Source: Amaurobius ferox | Lineage: Eukaryota > Arthropoda > Arachnida > Araneae > Amaurobiidae | Assembly: GCA_951213105.1 (NCBI GenBank) | Contig: OX578146.1 | Location: forward strand, 110,566,195 to 110,630,194 | Length of the DNA stretch: 64,000 nt | Direction: 5' to 3' | In this document: one piece after another, positions 33,061 to 44,703 of the stretch | How positions within the stretch are numbered: the stretch's first letter is position 1 | Layout: each line of letters starts with the position of its first letter | Notes under the pieces: model-generated | Database searches by the model: none | What the model was told of the DNA's origin: nothing | The model's input: only the letters and a program-made list of their open reading frames with translations | Program-made: the position numbers and the translations under genes

Positions 33061-34707
33061 CTTCGATTAAGAAAATTGTTGACGCGTATTTTAAATTAGA
33101 AATATTTTCAAAGAAATAATTTTTTCACATATGAGATTTATACACTCCAAAGAAGGTTCATCTTATGCAATAATGATAAAAGCATTGGAATCGTAATTAA
33201 ATACTAAAATAGCATTTCAAGTGAACGAAAGGTATCATGTTTGTCGGTGAAAACAAGACCACGTGATGAGCTGTAGGGAATCTTAATTGGTGGAAAAAAT
33301 CTAATCAATGGTAGTGATTGACTGGTAGTATAAATTTGCCTAGGAAAATCGATAGTTTCGTTACTGATGAATTTAGTTGTTTTAATGACACTTGGTTAAA
33401 ACTTTGAGGTATGATTGTACAGAAATATTGACTTTTCTTCGCCTCGTTAAGTTTAAAGCAGTATTAATGAGAATAAAATTAAGTACTTAAAATTACATTG
33501 TTATAAAAAATACCATGCATATTTAAATGAAAAATTTTGCCTTGACAATTTGAAAAAAAAAATTATTTATCTAGTAACAAAATGTTTTTAATTTTGTATT
33601 TATGATGCAATATATAGTTCAAATTGAAATGCTGATCATTTGAAAACAATTCAATGAACTTAATAATTATAATCACTTATTTATTACTAAAGAAATTTTT
33701 TTTATTTAATTTTTAATTTCTAACAGGTAATTAAAAGAGATTTTGACTTAGTTTAGAATCGCGATATAAAATAAAATATATTACCGCGACAAAATATTTA
33801 ATAAATTACATAAAAATGGAATTTGTATTAAATATTATATATATAATTTAGGACGGAATGTTAAAGGAATTAGCAAAATAGACTGAAATGATAAAAAAAA
33901 TAAAAATGAACTTGATCTTGAACATTTCCATTTTAAATGCAAAAACAAAAATATTGTATACAAACAAAGTAAAATATGTAAAAATAGTTCCAAATTATTT
34001 CAGAAACAGCAAAAATATCTCATTTTAAATTTTGAAATTGAAAAAAAAAATTACAATTATTCTTCGCCAAATTACTCCCATTACATTAAAAGCTATCAGT
34101 TGAAACATTATATAAAAAAAAAAACTATCAGCTGAAGTGCTATAATAAAACTGACAAAAATCAAATCGATACTTTAAGCGTAAAAGCGATCTGCTGAAAC
34201 AAATTTAAAAGAACTGATTTTGATGATTTTTATATCTATTTGAGACATATAATATGCATATTAGTATTTCGTTATCAATTATTAGCGAGTTGTAGAAGCA
34301 AATTTTAATAAATTGGTTTTGAAATTTTTTTTATATGTATTGAATACATTAAACGTACATATTAGCATTTCCTTACAATATGTGAAGGAAAAGAAAAAAT
34401 ATTAAAACAAATGTAAAAACAGAAATGTTTTGTGGAAATAAACTTCATTACAATTTTGGCAATAAAAACATGGAAGTATAGTAAAACAAAAAGAAAATTA
34501 CATATATTTAAAAAACCGATACCGTTTTTTGACAAAAATTCTAAAACTATATTTTAAGCAATTAAAAAATAATAAATATATCTAAGTGATTTAAATGATA
34601 TATTGGGCTGCATATTCGTTTTTCTAACAACTTTAAGTAGTTTCTTATTTATCATGCAATTTTTTTAAAGCATTTAGAAGATTAATAAATATTTATTAAA
34701 ATTGATT
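33061..34707. other. AT-rich region with diverged dispersed repeats
   Basis: Copies of a degenerate segment containing tttttatatctatt and catataatatgcatattag occur near 34215, 34313 (weaker) and again at about 35904, beyond the inverted-repeat element. Otherwise nothing is recognisable. Confidence 0.5.
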
Positions 34708-34807
34708 TTGAACATTTTACAGATAAAATTAAGGACAAAACGTTTTAAAAAACGAAAGGTCTTTTATTTAACATCCTAAAAAACGTACAAAATATATATT
34801 AAAAACT

Positions 34808-34849
34808 GCCAGAGCGCTTTCGGACGTATATACGACCTTCATCAGTGGC
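34808..34849 (-). ncRNA. Hammerhead-ribozyme-like motif, left arm
   Basis: On the minus strand: gcca (stem I, 5' side), CTGATGA core, an extra A, the stem II hairpin ggtcgtatatacgtcc (one U-U mismatch), GAA core, agcgct (stem III), then C as cleavage residue, and tggc (stem I, 3' side). GCCA and TGGC pair over 4 bp. The 16.2-17 triplet is CUC, a permitted NUH site. Stem III AGCGCU is self-complementary with no loop, so activity would need dimerisation, as in other short-stem-III hammerheads. The extra A after the core and the stem II mismatch are departures from consensus. Confidence 0.5.
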
Positions 34850-35148
34850 TACATGGATAGTAAAAACATGGAATGTTTATATATATAGAGACCAGTTTAA
34901 AGCAAATTTGCATAAAATATAAAATGATAAATGAACTTACTAAAAATTATACAAGAAATATACACGGAAATTACAAAATAATTTATACTATTAATACTTA
35001 TTTATATAATTAATACTTATTTTGTAATTTCAGTGTATATTTCTTGTATTATTTTCAGTAAGTTCATTTATCATTTTATATTTTATGCAAATTTGCTTTA
35101 AACTGGTCTCTATATATATAAACATTCCATGTTTTTACTATCCATGTA

Positions 35149-35190
35149 GCCACTGATGAAGGACGTATATACGTCCGAAAGCGCTCCGGC
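35149..35190 (+). ncRNA. Hammerhead-ribozyme-like motif, right arm
   Basis: On the plus strand: gcca, CTGATGA (35153-35159), an extra A, a perfect stem II palindrome ggacgtatatacgtcc (35161-35176), GAA, agcgct, C at 35186, then cggc. Stem II is fully paired here, unlike the other arm, but the first base pair of stem I is a C-A mismatch. Each arm thus keeps the part the other has lost, which points to an ancestral motif with both. The extra A between the core and stem II is shared by both arms. Confidence 0.5.
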
Positions 35191-35323
35191 AGTTTTTAAT
35201 ATATATTTTGTACGTCTTTTAGGATGTGTTAAATAAAAGACCTTTCGTTTTTTAAAACGTTTTGTCCTTAATTTTATTTATTGAATGCAGACGTGATACC
35301 AATTTTGATTATTGAACATTTTA

Positions 35324-38300
35324 GTTCAAGGAAAAATGAAAATTAATGATTTTCTTTTAAAAACAAAAACGTTTACACTTTTAAAAATATAATGAAAAGA
35401 AAATCTGAAATCATAATAGACGTTATAAAATGGGCAAAGTTATGTACAACAACAAAAACCTGACATTTTTTTACCTTAAGTTGAAAGTAATTTGAATTTC
35501 AAGCAATATTATAAGTAGTTGCATTCATATTTGCCTGTTATTTATGCCAGGGACTATACAGCCTTAGACTTATTAATACAATTTAAAATGGAACACCGTT
35601 TGCTCCTCCTCCAAAAAATTATTTTGAATCTAATGAAAAACTGTGAACGTATTTCACTCTTTACGCAGTCGCACTTTTCTCAACCAAAAAGTTTTCAGTA
35701 TTACACCTAATGTGCACAACTAAAATAAAGCTGAATATCTGTTAAAACAAAATTTACGAAAATCAAAAAATGTATTATTTCCTATAGATTACACTTTATT
35801 GAGTAACAATTACTGTTGAACTTTAAATAGTTTAAATAATTTAAAAAAAAATGATTCGATGCTTTACTAATGGAGTCAAAACATATTGTGTGGTAATCGA
35901 AACAAATTGATTTTGAAGATTTTTATATCTATTGGAGACATATAATATGCATATTAGCATATCCTTAACAAACGGAAAGTTCATTAATAGGCATTTTCTA
36001 AGAGATACGGTCTGAATTCTAATTTTTCGAGCATTGCAATAACTATTTTTAAAAGGTCTCTATGCGCATTCCTTATTATTCCTATAAAACTATACATGTC
36101 TGTGTACAAATTTTCTACTAAGAAAAAAAGTTTTGATATGCCTTGAAACATATTAAAGAAAAATGCAACATTGTATGCTCATTTGCACTTTTTTATTTTA
36201 AGTATACATCAGTTACAGCTCAATTTTACAAAACAACAATTTTACGAAACCATACACACTTTTATTATTAATTGGTTTAAAAACAAACATTGTAAATCTG
36301 AAAACAAGATGAAAAAAAAAAATAAAACACAAAACCTGTTTGAATCTCTAAAAATCTCAATTTATTAACATTAAAAAAAACTTTTAAAGTTTTAGTACAA
36401 AGCTTCAATTTAAGGATACGGTACAATATTTACATTTTAAAAATATCGTATCTTTTAACTATAGTATCATTTTGTACTCTAATAATTTCTTAAAAAGATA
36501 AATAGCATTTACTTTATTGTACTTTCAGTCAATTGTGATATATTTAATAAAAATCTGACACACTAAATCTGTTCTTTTGATGTTTACCTTTGAGCTTTAA
36601 CCACGTTTATAACAAAACATTAGTTTTCTATTCTTTCGCAAATGACACTTCTTGAATAAATTTTTAAAATCTCATGAAACTTTCTGAGCAAAGGAATAGT
36701 ATATTTATTAGCTTTATGACGGAACTAGTAGAAAAAATATTTTGTGCTTATTTTATTAAAAGCATACAGTTAAAAATTGATCAATATTACTCAAATTACC
36801 TAATTAAAACACTCAAAATGGAAAATAAGAAAATTTCATGGTACAATAATTAAGCACTAATGGAGATCTTTGTTTAGATGAAATAAGTAAATTAAGCCAT
36901 GCCAAAATAGATTATATTAAATGCAATAAAATATAGAAATTTCAGAAAAATAACCACCGCTTTAATTAATAAATTTTTAAATATATATATATTAATATTT
37001 TACCTTTGTTAATAGTATCCTAGATTTGCGTTGCATATATATAGAATTTAGTAAGTATGAAAAATTTTAGTGTTTCAAGTAGACAATTTATGAAAAAAAT
37101 AATTTCAAGCTGTCACATTTTGAACGATTACTACACATTAAAGTTGTACTGTCACCTTAAAGTACCACCCAATGTTTATTCAACAGTCAATAACAGATGT
37201 TAAATCGTCGCGTTAAAAAAATTCAACTTTGTACAGAAAGCTGACTTTGAACTTCATATTTGGAAATAAAATTTGTAGTTATTTTGGACCATTTTGAAGT
37301 TCCTTGCCCCCTTAAATGAAGTTATTGTATTAAAAGGTTGTCTAATCCCCGAGAATTACTTCTTTTTTACTACAGTTTTCTTTTTGCTTGTTTATTTATT
37401 TATTATTTCTTTTAAGTAATACCTAGGTAGATGTAGATATTACTGTAAAATTTGCGTCCGAATAAACGTGCAGCTAAATTATTTATAAGATTTGTAGAAC
37501 AGAAAAATATGCGAAAATGTATAGTAAAACTGCATATTTAGTTTTCTGGATATAAAGCTTCTTGATAGAAACATTATGTTCCATCTTCCAATTTTATAGC
37601 TATTGACGCTTTCATCAGCCACACATCGAAATTTCGGGGGTGAAATTTGATAAACTGAAATATTATTCGACAATAGAGCCTTACTCAAGAAAATTGATCT
37701 TCTTCAAAGAACCTGCAATCAACAACAAAACAAAAGGTTCTAGACATTAAAGATAATTAAAGAAAAAAGACTTTTGTTTGGAGGCCAGCTAAATTGTTTA
37801 CGGTGCTTTTAAACAATAACGACTCAAAATTTGGTGAACTTTGACAAATACGCAATTATGCAACATTCAGAGCAAGTTATGAATAAAAAGTATATTAATT
37901 TCCAGATATTTTTCAATTTTCAATTCAAGTCTATATAGAACTCGGTAATCTTCATCTTAACTGTGCTTTATAGATTTTATTCTCTCTTTTCTTCTTCTTC
38001 TTTATTTGGCGGAAATTTAGAAAATTTCAATAACGGCGATTCTAAATTCCCATTACGTTATACATTCAGCTATATAAGCATTTTGCATCCCATAAGCAGA
38101 AATTAAGAGTAATGGATGTGGATGCGCTAAATGATTGTTTCCGGACAGTCAGAAAAAATATTTTCATTGCAGAAGATTAATCTCTTGACTGCCAGAAACT
38201 GACATTTGACAGCAGTTAAAATTTTTTATATTCTGATTCTAAATTTTTTGAACGGAAAATCTCCACAATTTAGCCTTGAATTAATTATTCGCTCTCGATG

Positions 38301-40391
38301 AAAAATTATTTCACTCGGACATAGCTCTTGACACAAATATATGTTATTGTAAGAGAAAAATTGCCAATTCTTTTACAAAAAATGCAGCAGAAAAATCTGG
38401 ACTTGCTGAAGTGTTAAGGCAGACTTGTAGCAGTACTGAGCATTTGTCGAAGTTTATCCTATGAAAAGATTTAACTTAAATAATGCTATTATGAAATACA
38501 AATAATTATGAAATTATTAATGCAATTATGAAAATAAACAATTAAAAAAATCTTATTATGAAACTTTACAAATGCAGGTAAACTACAATAGTACTAGCTT
38601 TTAAAGATATCTTCATTTATCCTAGATAGTTTTTCAGTGATTATGTGGCATATTAGGAAATTTCAAACGCATTGCATTTATAATGGATTAATATATTGAA
38701 CGTTTTATCTCTATATATTAAGAAAATAGTAATTGGTATAATCGTTTCGGGATAAAAAAAAAATGTTTTTGTATGAATTGCCATAGAAAAATATATATAA
38801 CTTCACACTATTTAAAAAATTATTGCGGTAGAATAAGTATTTTATATTGCTAAAACCATAACGATCTTAATTATTAGTATGCACAATACGTGTTTCTTCG
38901 ATAACAGATTAAGAGCCATACTTATAGATGCATTTAGAACAATAAGCATACTTCATAAAAAAAAATCCAATTCAATCTTTATCGCTAAAACCGGAAATTA
39001 GTACTGAAACGGTAGTCATTACATAGATTTAAATCATCTCTACAAAAGTTACCAATTACGATTCAAGCACATTTTGAATGATATCCAAATGCACAATTGG
39101 ATAAAAATTTCGAATTTCAATTTTATGTCAACTTATTGTTCATGACATGAATTGAAACACTAATGAAACACCACATGTTAAGTTGGTTAAAATTAGTAGA
39201 TTACAAGATACATATCGAAGATATGCAGAAAAAAAAGGTTTTCATAAATAAAAATCAAAGACAGAAATTTCATAAAATTAAAATTACCCCTTTTGCGAAA
39301 TTTATTCACCATTAAGCTCTCCTTTGCAAAAGATTTTCGAATTTATTACATCTAATACATTTTATGACAATATCTATTTTTCTAATCGATGTAATAAAAA
39401 TAGCAAGGGTTTAATGTTTGATTTTATGAAACCGAATATATTGCTTTATAATAGTAAATGTATTGCAGTTTACCAGTCTTTAAACAGTTTTAACTAAATT
39501 TTGTAAAAAAAAAATTAACTTTAATATGCTGCATGGATTTGGTGATAAATGTAGCATTTGCAAATCAATCAGCAGTGATTCCTGTTTTAAATGTATCTTT
39601 ATAACTGTTGTGCTAAACAGACATTTGATATGTTTAGCAATTTAAAAGTAAAATAGCAAATTTGTCAGCAACAAAATAATATGTTATTTAAATTCAAGCA
39701 GAAGCTTTAGATTCGTAACATAGTTTCCTGTGCTTTTGAAGTACAGAGAATTATCAAAAAATTCAAATATCTATGCAAATGAAGTGTTTATCAAAAGATA
39801 TTTCAGAACATGTTCAAGTAATAAAATATTATGACACATAATATGATATATTATAATATGCATGTAACATGTATCGGTTTATTCCCAGCAACGGAAAATC
39901 TACCACTAGCCATTTTGAGACATTCTTTGCCATGATATAAAATTGAAGGAATATTTCCAGGAATTGGACTTTTAATATTAACAAAAAAGACCTGTATATC
40001 TAATTACTTTTAAATGTTTGAACTTTTTTATTATGGTTATTAACTTTCAGAAATATATGTAAGTTCAAATCATTTAAATATTCGTAAACCAATTTGAAAT
40101 ATTACTAAAAAATTATTACTTCACTAAAAAATTAATAAATATATGTTTGAAAATATTTCTTTTTTCAAATACAATAAAACATTTTAAAATTTTGATATTA
40201 TATAAATAAAATAGTTTGAATTTAAATTTTAAATACGTAGAAGTTTAAACTGCTGCTGAAGAGAGGATTTTGCCACCGTTTCATTCGCCAACAACAAAAT
40301 ATGATTCCACCATTTGTAAAGCACCAATATGTGTTCCACCGATGATAGGTTTTTTGTGTACTGTATTTTTCTTTACAGTTTTACAGTGTTT
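35324..40391. other. Intergenic AT-rich region
   Basis: I see no gene or defined element. A diverged copy of the 34215 dispersed repeat lies at 35904-35970. The remaining sequence is AT-rich, with short open frames that have no resemblance to known families. Confidence 0.6.
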
Positions 40392-40880
40392 AACTGATAT
40401 AAAAATATTTATTGCATTTGAAGACATTTTATTTAGTTTTTGTACTGTTAACTTACTAATGAGACTCACTTGGTTTTGTTAACGTCTTGAAATAGTTTTT
40501 TATCACAAAAGAAATAAAAACACAGGTTATCATTTGACTAATAATAATATTTCTTGGAATAATCTGAAATGTTATATATCTAAATTTCAATGTTAGTTAA
40601 GAAAAAATTGACTTATTATTAATTGACTAATAATAATATTTCTTGGAATAATCTGAAATATTAACTGATATAAAAATATTTATTGCACTTGAAGACATTT
40701 TATTTAGTTTTTGTACTGTTAACTTACTAATGAGACTCACTTGGTTTTGTTAACGTTTTGAAATAGTTTTTTTATCACAAAAGAAATAAAAACACAGGTT
40801 ATTATTTGACTAATAATAATATTTCTTGGAATAATCTGAAATGTTATATATTTAAATTTCAATGTTAGTTAAGAAAAAAA
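40392..40880. repeat. 270-bp tandem duplication
   Basis: The sequence starting taactgatataaaaatattt at 40392 recurs at 40662 and both copies extend to attagttaagaaaaa. Visible differences are few. Between them is a third partial copy of the internal segment gactaataataatatttctt (about 40624-40660). The low divergence suggests a recent event. Confidence 0.9.
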
Positions 40881-43743
40881 AACTTGCTTAAATAAAGAAA
40901 TTGATAGCTTTTTTTTTTTTTCTTAAATTCTAAAAATTTTACTAATAGCAGCTACAAATTTTCTAAATTTTATATATCATTAGATGGTTGTGTATATTGA
41001 TTGATGAAAATATAAAATTTGGCAGGTTTTAATTAATTAAAATCATATCCGAAACGGATTCATGTATATACTCTTTTTTAATAGTTATGAACCTCTTGCT
41101 TATAGTAAAGATATGTTGTATTTATACACACAACTGGTAGATAATAATTAGGGCAAAAAATAAATCCAAGTGTGTCTTACGATGAAATTCGCTTTTTTCC
41201 CCATTTAAAGTTGAAATAAAAGTATACAAAAGGTTCTTGTTGATCTTTAAATGTTTTATTTATTTAATATATTTAATATGTGGTTATATTTCAAATATTC
41301 GAAAACTTGCTCAAATAGTTTCTAATGTAATAACATTTGGTGTTGCTTTAAACCCTTTCACTATCAGTAATCTATGAGCTAAAATAAAAAATTATGAATT
41401 TTTAATTTTTTTACTAACTGAAATTATACTAAAATTTTGTTCTTTGGTGCTAATTTTTACTTAGTTTTAAATTACTCATGATCATAATATTACTTTTGAA
41501 AATTGAAAAATGCTTATAAGTCTATAAATTGGCAGATTTTGTGTGCATGATTTATAATTTGATTAGCCACTAAAATGTTGCAACCTTCGACATGTAATGT
41601 CATGTTTATAAATTAATTTTTGTCACATGTATATTAATTACTAAGAATTTTTTTTTTTGTTTTCGAAGTGGTAGATAATTTTGAGACATTTTTCTCCCTT
41701 AATCTCTTTGTCATAATAACCTAACTTATTGAATATATCGTCCAAGGAATAATGTACTCCATGTTTCCACAAATGGTAAACATGTAGTGAAACATATGAA
41801 AAATATATTTAGATATCGATAATTGACATATTTGACTGAAAGAATATACATGTATAATTATTTGTATAGTAATAATGTTTTCCTTTTGTTTCTTAAGTGG
41901 CAGCTATATAGTTTTGATTTCTTTTCATATCTGTCACAGGAACTAAAATTGTAGTTTGAATATCTCGTCTAATGATCCACAGACAAAGCACCCAATTTTT
42001 TCCATAAATGACAGGAACGTAGGGAAATATGAATAAACGTCAATAGTAGCAATGCATAAAAACATAAATTTTAAAGAAATATTTAAACATTTGTCCATGA
42101 TCATAAACTCTGATAGGGAAAGGGTGAAATTATGATGCATTTTATATCTTAAATGTTATGATTTATTTTTATGAACTGATGCAAAATAAAAATGAAATAA
42201 AAAATATTATTCTAAATATTGCTTAAAATTAGGCTACGATTATACCTTGATATCCTCAAGGTATAAACGTATTTTTTAAACTTGTGGCAATTCGACTACA
42301 AGACATCTGCAGGGTAAAAGTTAGCTAAATGTTATTTTGAATTATTTATGGATAGCGTCTAACTATTGCTTTTACTATTTTATTTTCGTTTATCTGAATT
42401 AATACTTTTCAGTACACTTTGTTAAGAAATCACATACCTTTTAAAAAATCCAATATACGAAAGTTTTTGAACCACTTAGGAACGTATTTTTAACGATTGC
42501 AAAATATTTTTATTAAAAATAGGAATGTAGTTGATTATGAAAGAATGTAATAAACCCGCCTTATAGAAATCTCTTACGACTTAAATTTAGTATATAGGCT
42601 GCTAGAAGTGCGATTATTTTGATTTTCAGCTTGTATTAAATGTTTCAACATCTTGAATGGCTTTGATATATATTTTATAAAAGTATAACAATAAGGCAAA
42701 ATTGACTTAAATATTATAGTTTAAAGAATGAAATATTACTTCATTCTCCTACTTTTGAATCAATTTAAATCAGATAAATAATAAAGATAAGCAAATTCAC
42801 AAGAATAATTTTAAAATTTAGAAAAGGCATGTAGAAATATATTTAAATATTGTGCAAAAAATATAAAATGAAAAATATGTTAATGAATTCTAGGATGCTT
42901 TAAGAAGGTGGGACTACTAGAAGTTTTAAGAATTTTACAATGATTATTCTAAAAAATATATTAATTTTTCATTAAATCATTTAATGTATGTAAATTTTCC
43001 AAACAAACACTAAAAGAAGAAAAGAATAAATTTAGAATTATCACATGAAACTTTTCTATTTGTGATATTAAATAAATAAAAAATACTTTTGAAACTATAA
43101 CATACCAAGTTATTTTAATGTAGCAATTAGACTACACAGATTGTGTTCCTTGATGCGATATATTTCTAGTCATTATTTTCTCACCTATATGTGGCATCAC
43201 TGAGACAGGCTGACATTGTAAACTATGATGGTCCAAAGAATCGTATCAGCCAATTTTGAAAAACCTCAATGCAAATTGTAAATGTTTAATAGGTATGTGA
43301 GTTCTTAAAAACTTTGTAAGTGAAAATTGTAACTGAATTAAGTTCAAAATCTCGATCTGTATCGAGATAATATCATGGTGCTGTATAAAATGAAAACGTT
43401 GGTGCCTATTAATTAAATTCAAATGTTTTTGTAGTATTAACAGTAAAACACAAAAACGAAGTATATTCTAGTAACTGTAAGATTATTTCATTTTACCTTT
43501 AAAATATAACGAAACTTTATATGGTGTCATTATGTCAGCTGCCAACATTGCAGTCATGTTCGAATTTATTACAGTTGAACTCGCTCATTGGAAGTCATTT
43601 TTCCTACGAAAAAATATTTCATTATGCGGGATTTAAAAAAAACCCAGTAACTATTTAAGTTCTTAGGATGGATTTGTATTAAATTATGTTCGATTATACG
43701 AATATTGGAAATAACTAAATTGTGAAACTACGTTCAATTTGCT
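40881..43743. other. Intergenic AT-rich region
   Basis: No gene, RNA or defined repeat is recognised, apart from an isolated pogo-like end at about 43573 (cagttgaactcgctcattgg). Confidence 0.6.
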
Positions 43744-44703
43744 TACAGTAGAACTTGGTTAATTCTATATATTGGGTAATTCGAAACCAACATTATTCCT
43801 TGAAGATTCCCATTGGCCTAAAAATATTACATTTAATTAAAATATCAGAAGCAAAATTTGGATAATTTGAAGATAGAATACCTCCTATATTCAAAAGTAT
43901 GTATTAAATATAGAAATGAACTTTAAACTTATTAATGTTTATATTTTTTTAACAATTGCCTTATTTATTCTATAACGCACACTAATATAATTTAATGGAA
44001 TTTTCATTAAAATATTTTAACTTCACATTTAATTGCTTCGCATGTCATATTTTTTGCACATTCTTTAGCGTAAAAATATTTTTCTTTGCATATATACTCT
44101 ACTTTACATAACTTTATTATTGATACAATTTCTTTGCATCAATACTCTACTTTTGCATAACTGGAGTGGTGCAGCCTGTAGCATGGTTAAGCGCAACCCA
44201 CAGACCAAGATTCGATCTCCGATTTCTTATTTTTAGCTGAAATTTGGTTTAAAACTGTCCAAATGGCGCCTGAACTAATGTATGAAGTGGTTTCGGCCAT
44301 TCCTGACTTGTTTCGAATGAGGGAGGACATTCAAGCAAATTCCTTACATAGATAGACGTATAATTGGTTGCGGGCATTGGCGTAATCGTTTGGCGCGCTT
44401 TGGCGTAATATTGGTTGCGCGCTTCGGCGTAATTTGAATATTCGTATTTGATCTCCGGATTAATGTTTTCAGCGCGAATTAAGTATCAAGTCTGCTTTAT
44501 CCAAGTTAAATATCTTATCAATTTTCAGTTATTAAACGCATAAGCAAAGAAATTATGCCTTTAACATGACTAATTATAACTATGAATTTGTTATTGCATG
44601 AAAATATGATGAGCCAAAATTATTATCCGGATAACTTGGTTTCATAGCCTGTATTTATCCAAATTTGGATAATTAGAACATTTTGAATACAAGTTCTACT
44701 GTA
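43744..44703. mobile_element. pogo/Tigger-type non-autonomous DNA element with TA duplication
   Basis: The left end TA-CAGTAGAACTTG (43744-43757) and right end CAAGTTCTACTG-TA (44690-44703) are perfect 12-bp inverted complements with TA on both sides. Inside the ends the pattern continues with ggttaattctatat and ggataattagaac, like the CAGTAGAACC-type termini of Tigger elements. No transposase frame exists. A tRNA-like segment (44160-44230) and three copies of a ggcgtaat-containing unit (44369-44432) lie inside. Confidence 0.7.
44160..44230 (+). repeat. Possible tRNA-derived SINE head
   Basis: A degenerate A-box-like tagcatggttaag (44177) is followed 35 bp later by a B-box-like gattcgatctc (44211). 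The spacing suits a tRNA-derived promoter, but both boxes depart from consensus and no target duplication was found. Confidence 0.35.

Larger units (their letters stand above)
34708..35323. mobile_element. Inverted-repeat element with hammerhead-like motifs, possibly Penelope-like
   Basis: Two arms of about 250 bp (roughly 34723-34980 and 35020-35277) are inverted copies that differ at a modest number of sites. They are separated by a short AT-rich centre. Reading outward, each arm contains gcaaatttgctttaaactgg, ccactgatgaagg, a hairpin, gaaagcgct, gtttttaatatatattttg, gttaaataaaagacctttcg and gttttgtccttaattttat. The right side has a further 34-bp tail. A perfect 12-bp direct repeat ttgaacatttta lies at 34708-34719 and 35312-35323 and may be a target-site duplication. 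Hammerhead motifs plus inverted copies with a one-sided tail fit the terminal repeats of Penelope-like retroelements. No reverse transcriptase is present, so a non-autonomous derivative or another family is possible. Confidence 0.6.
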
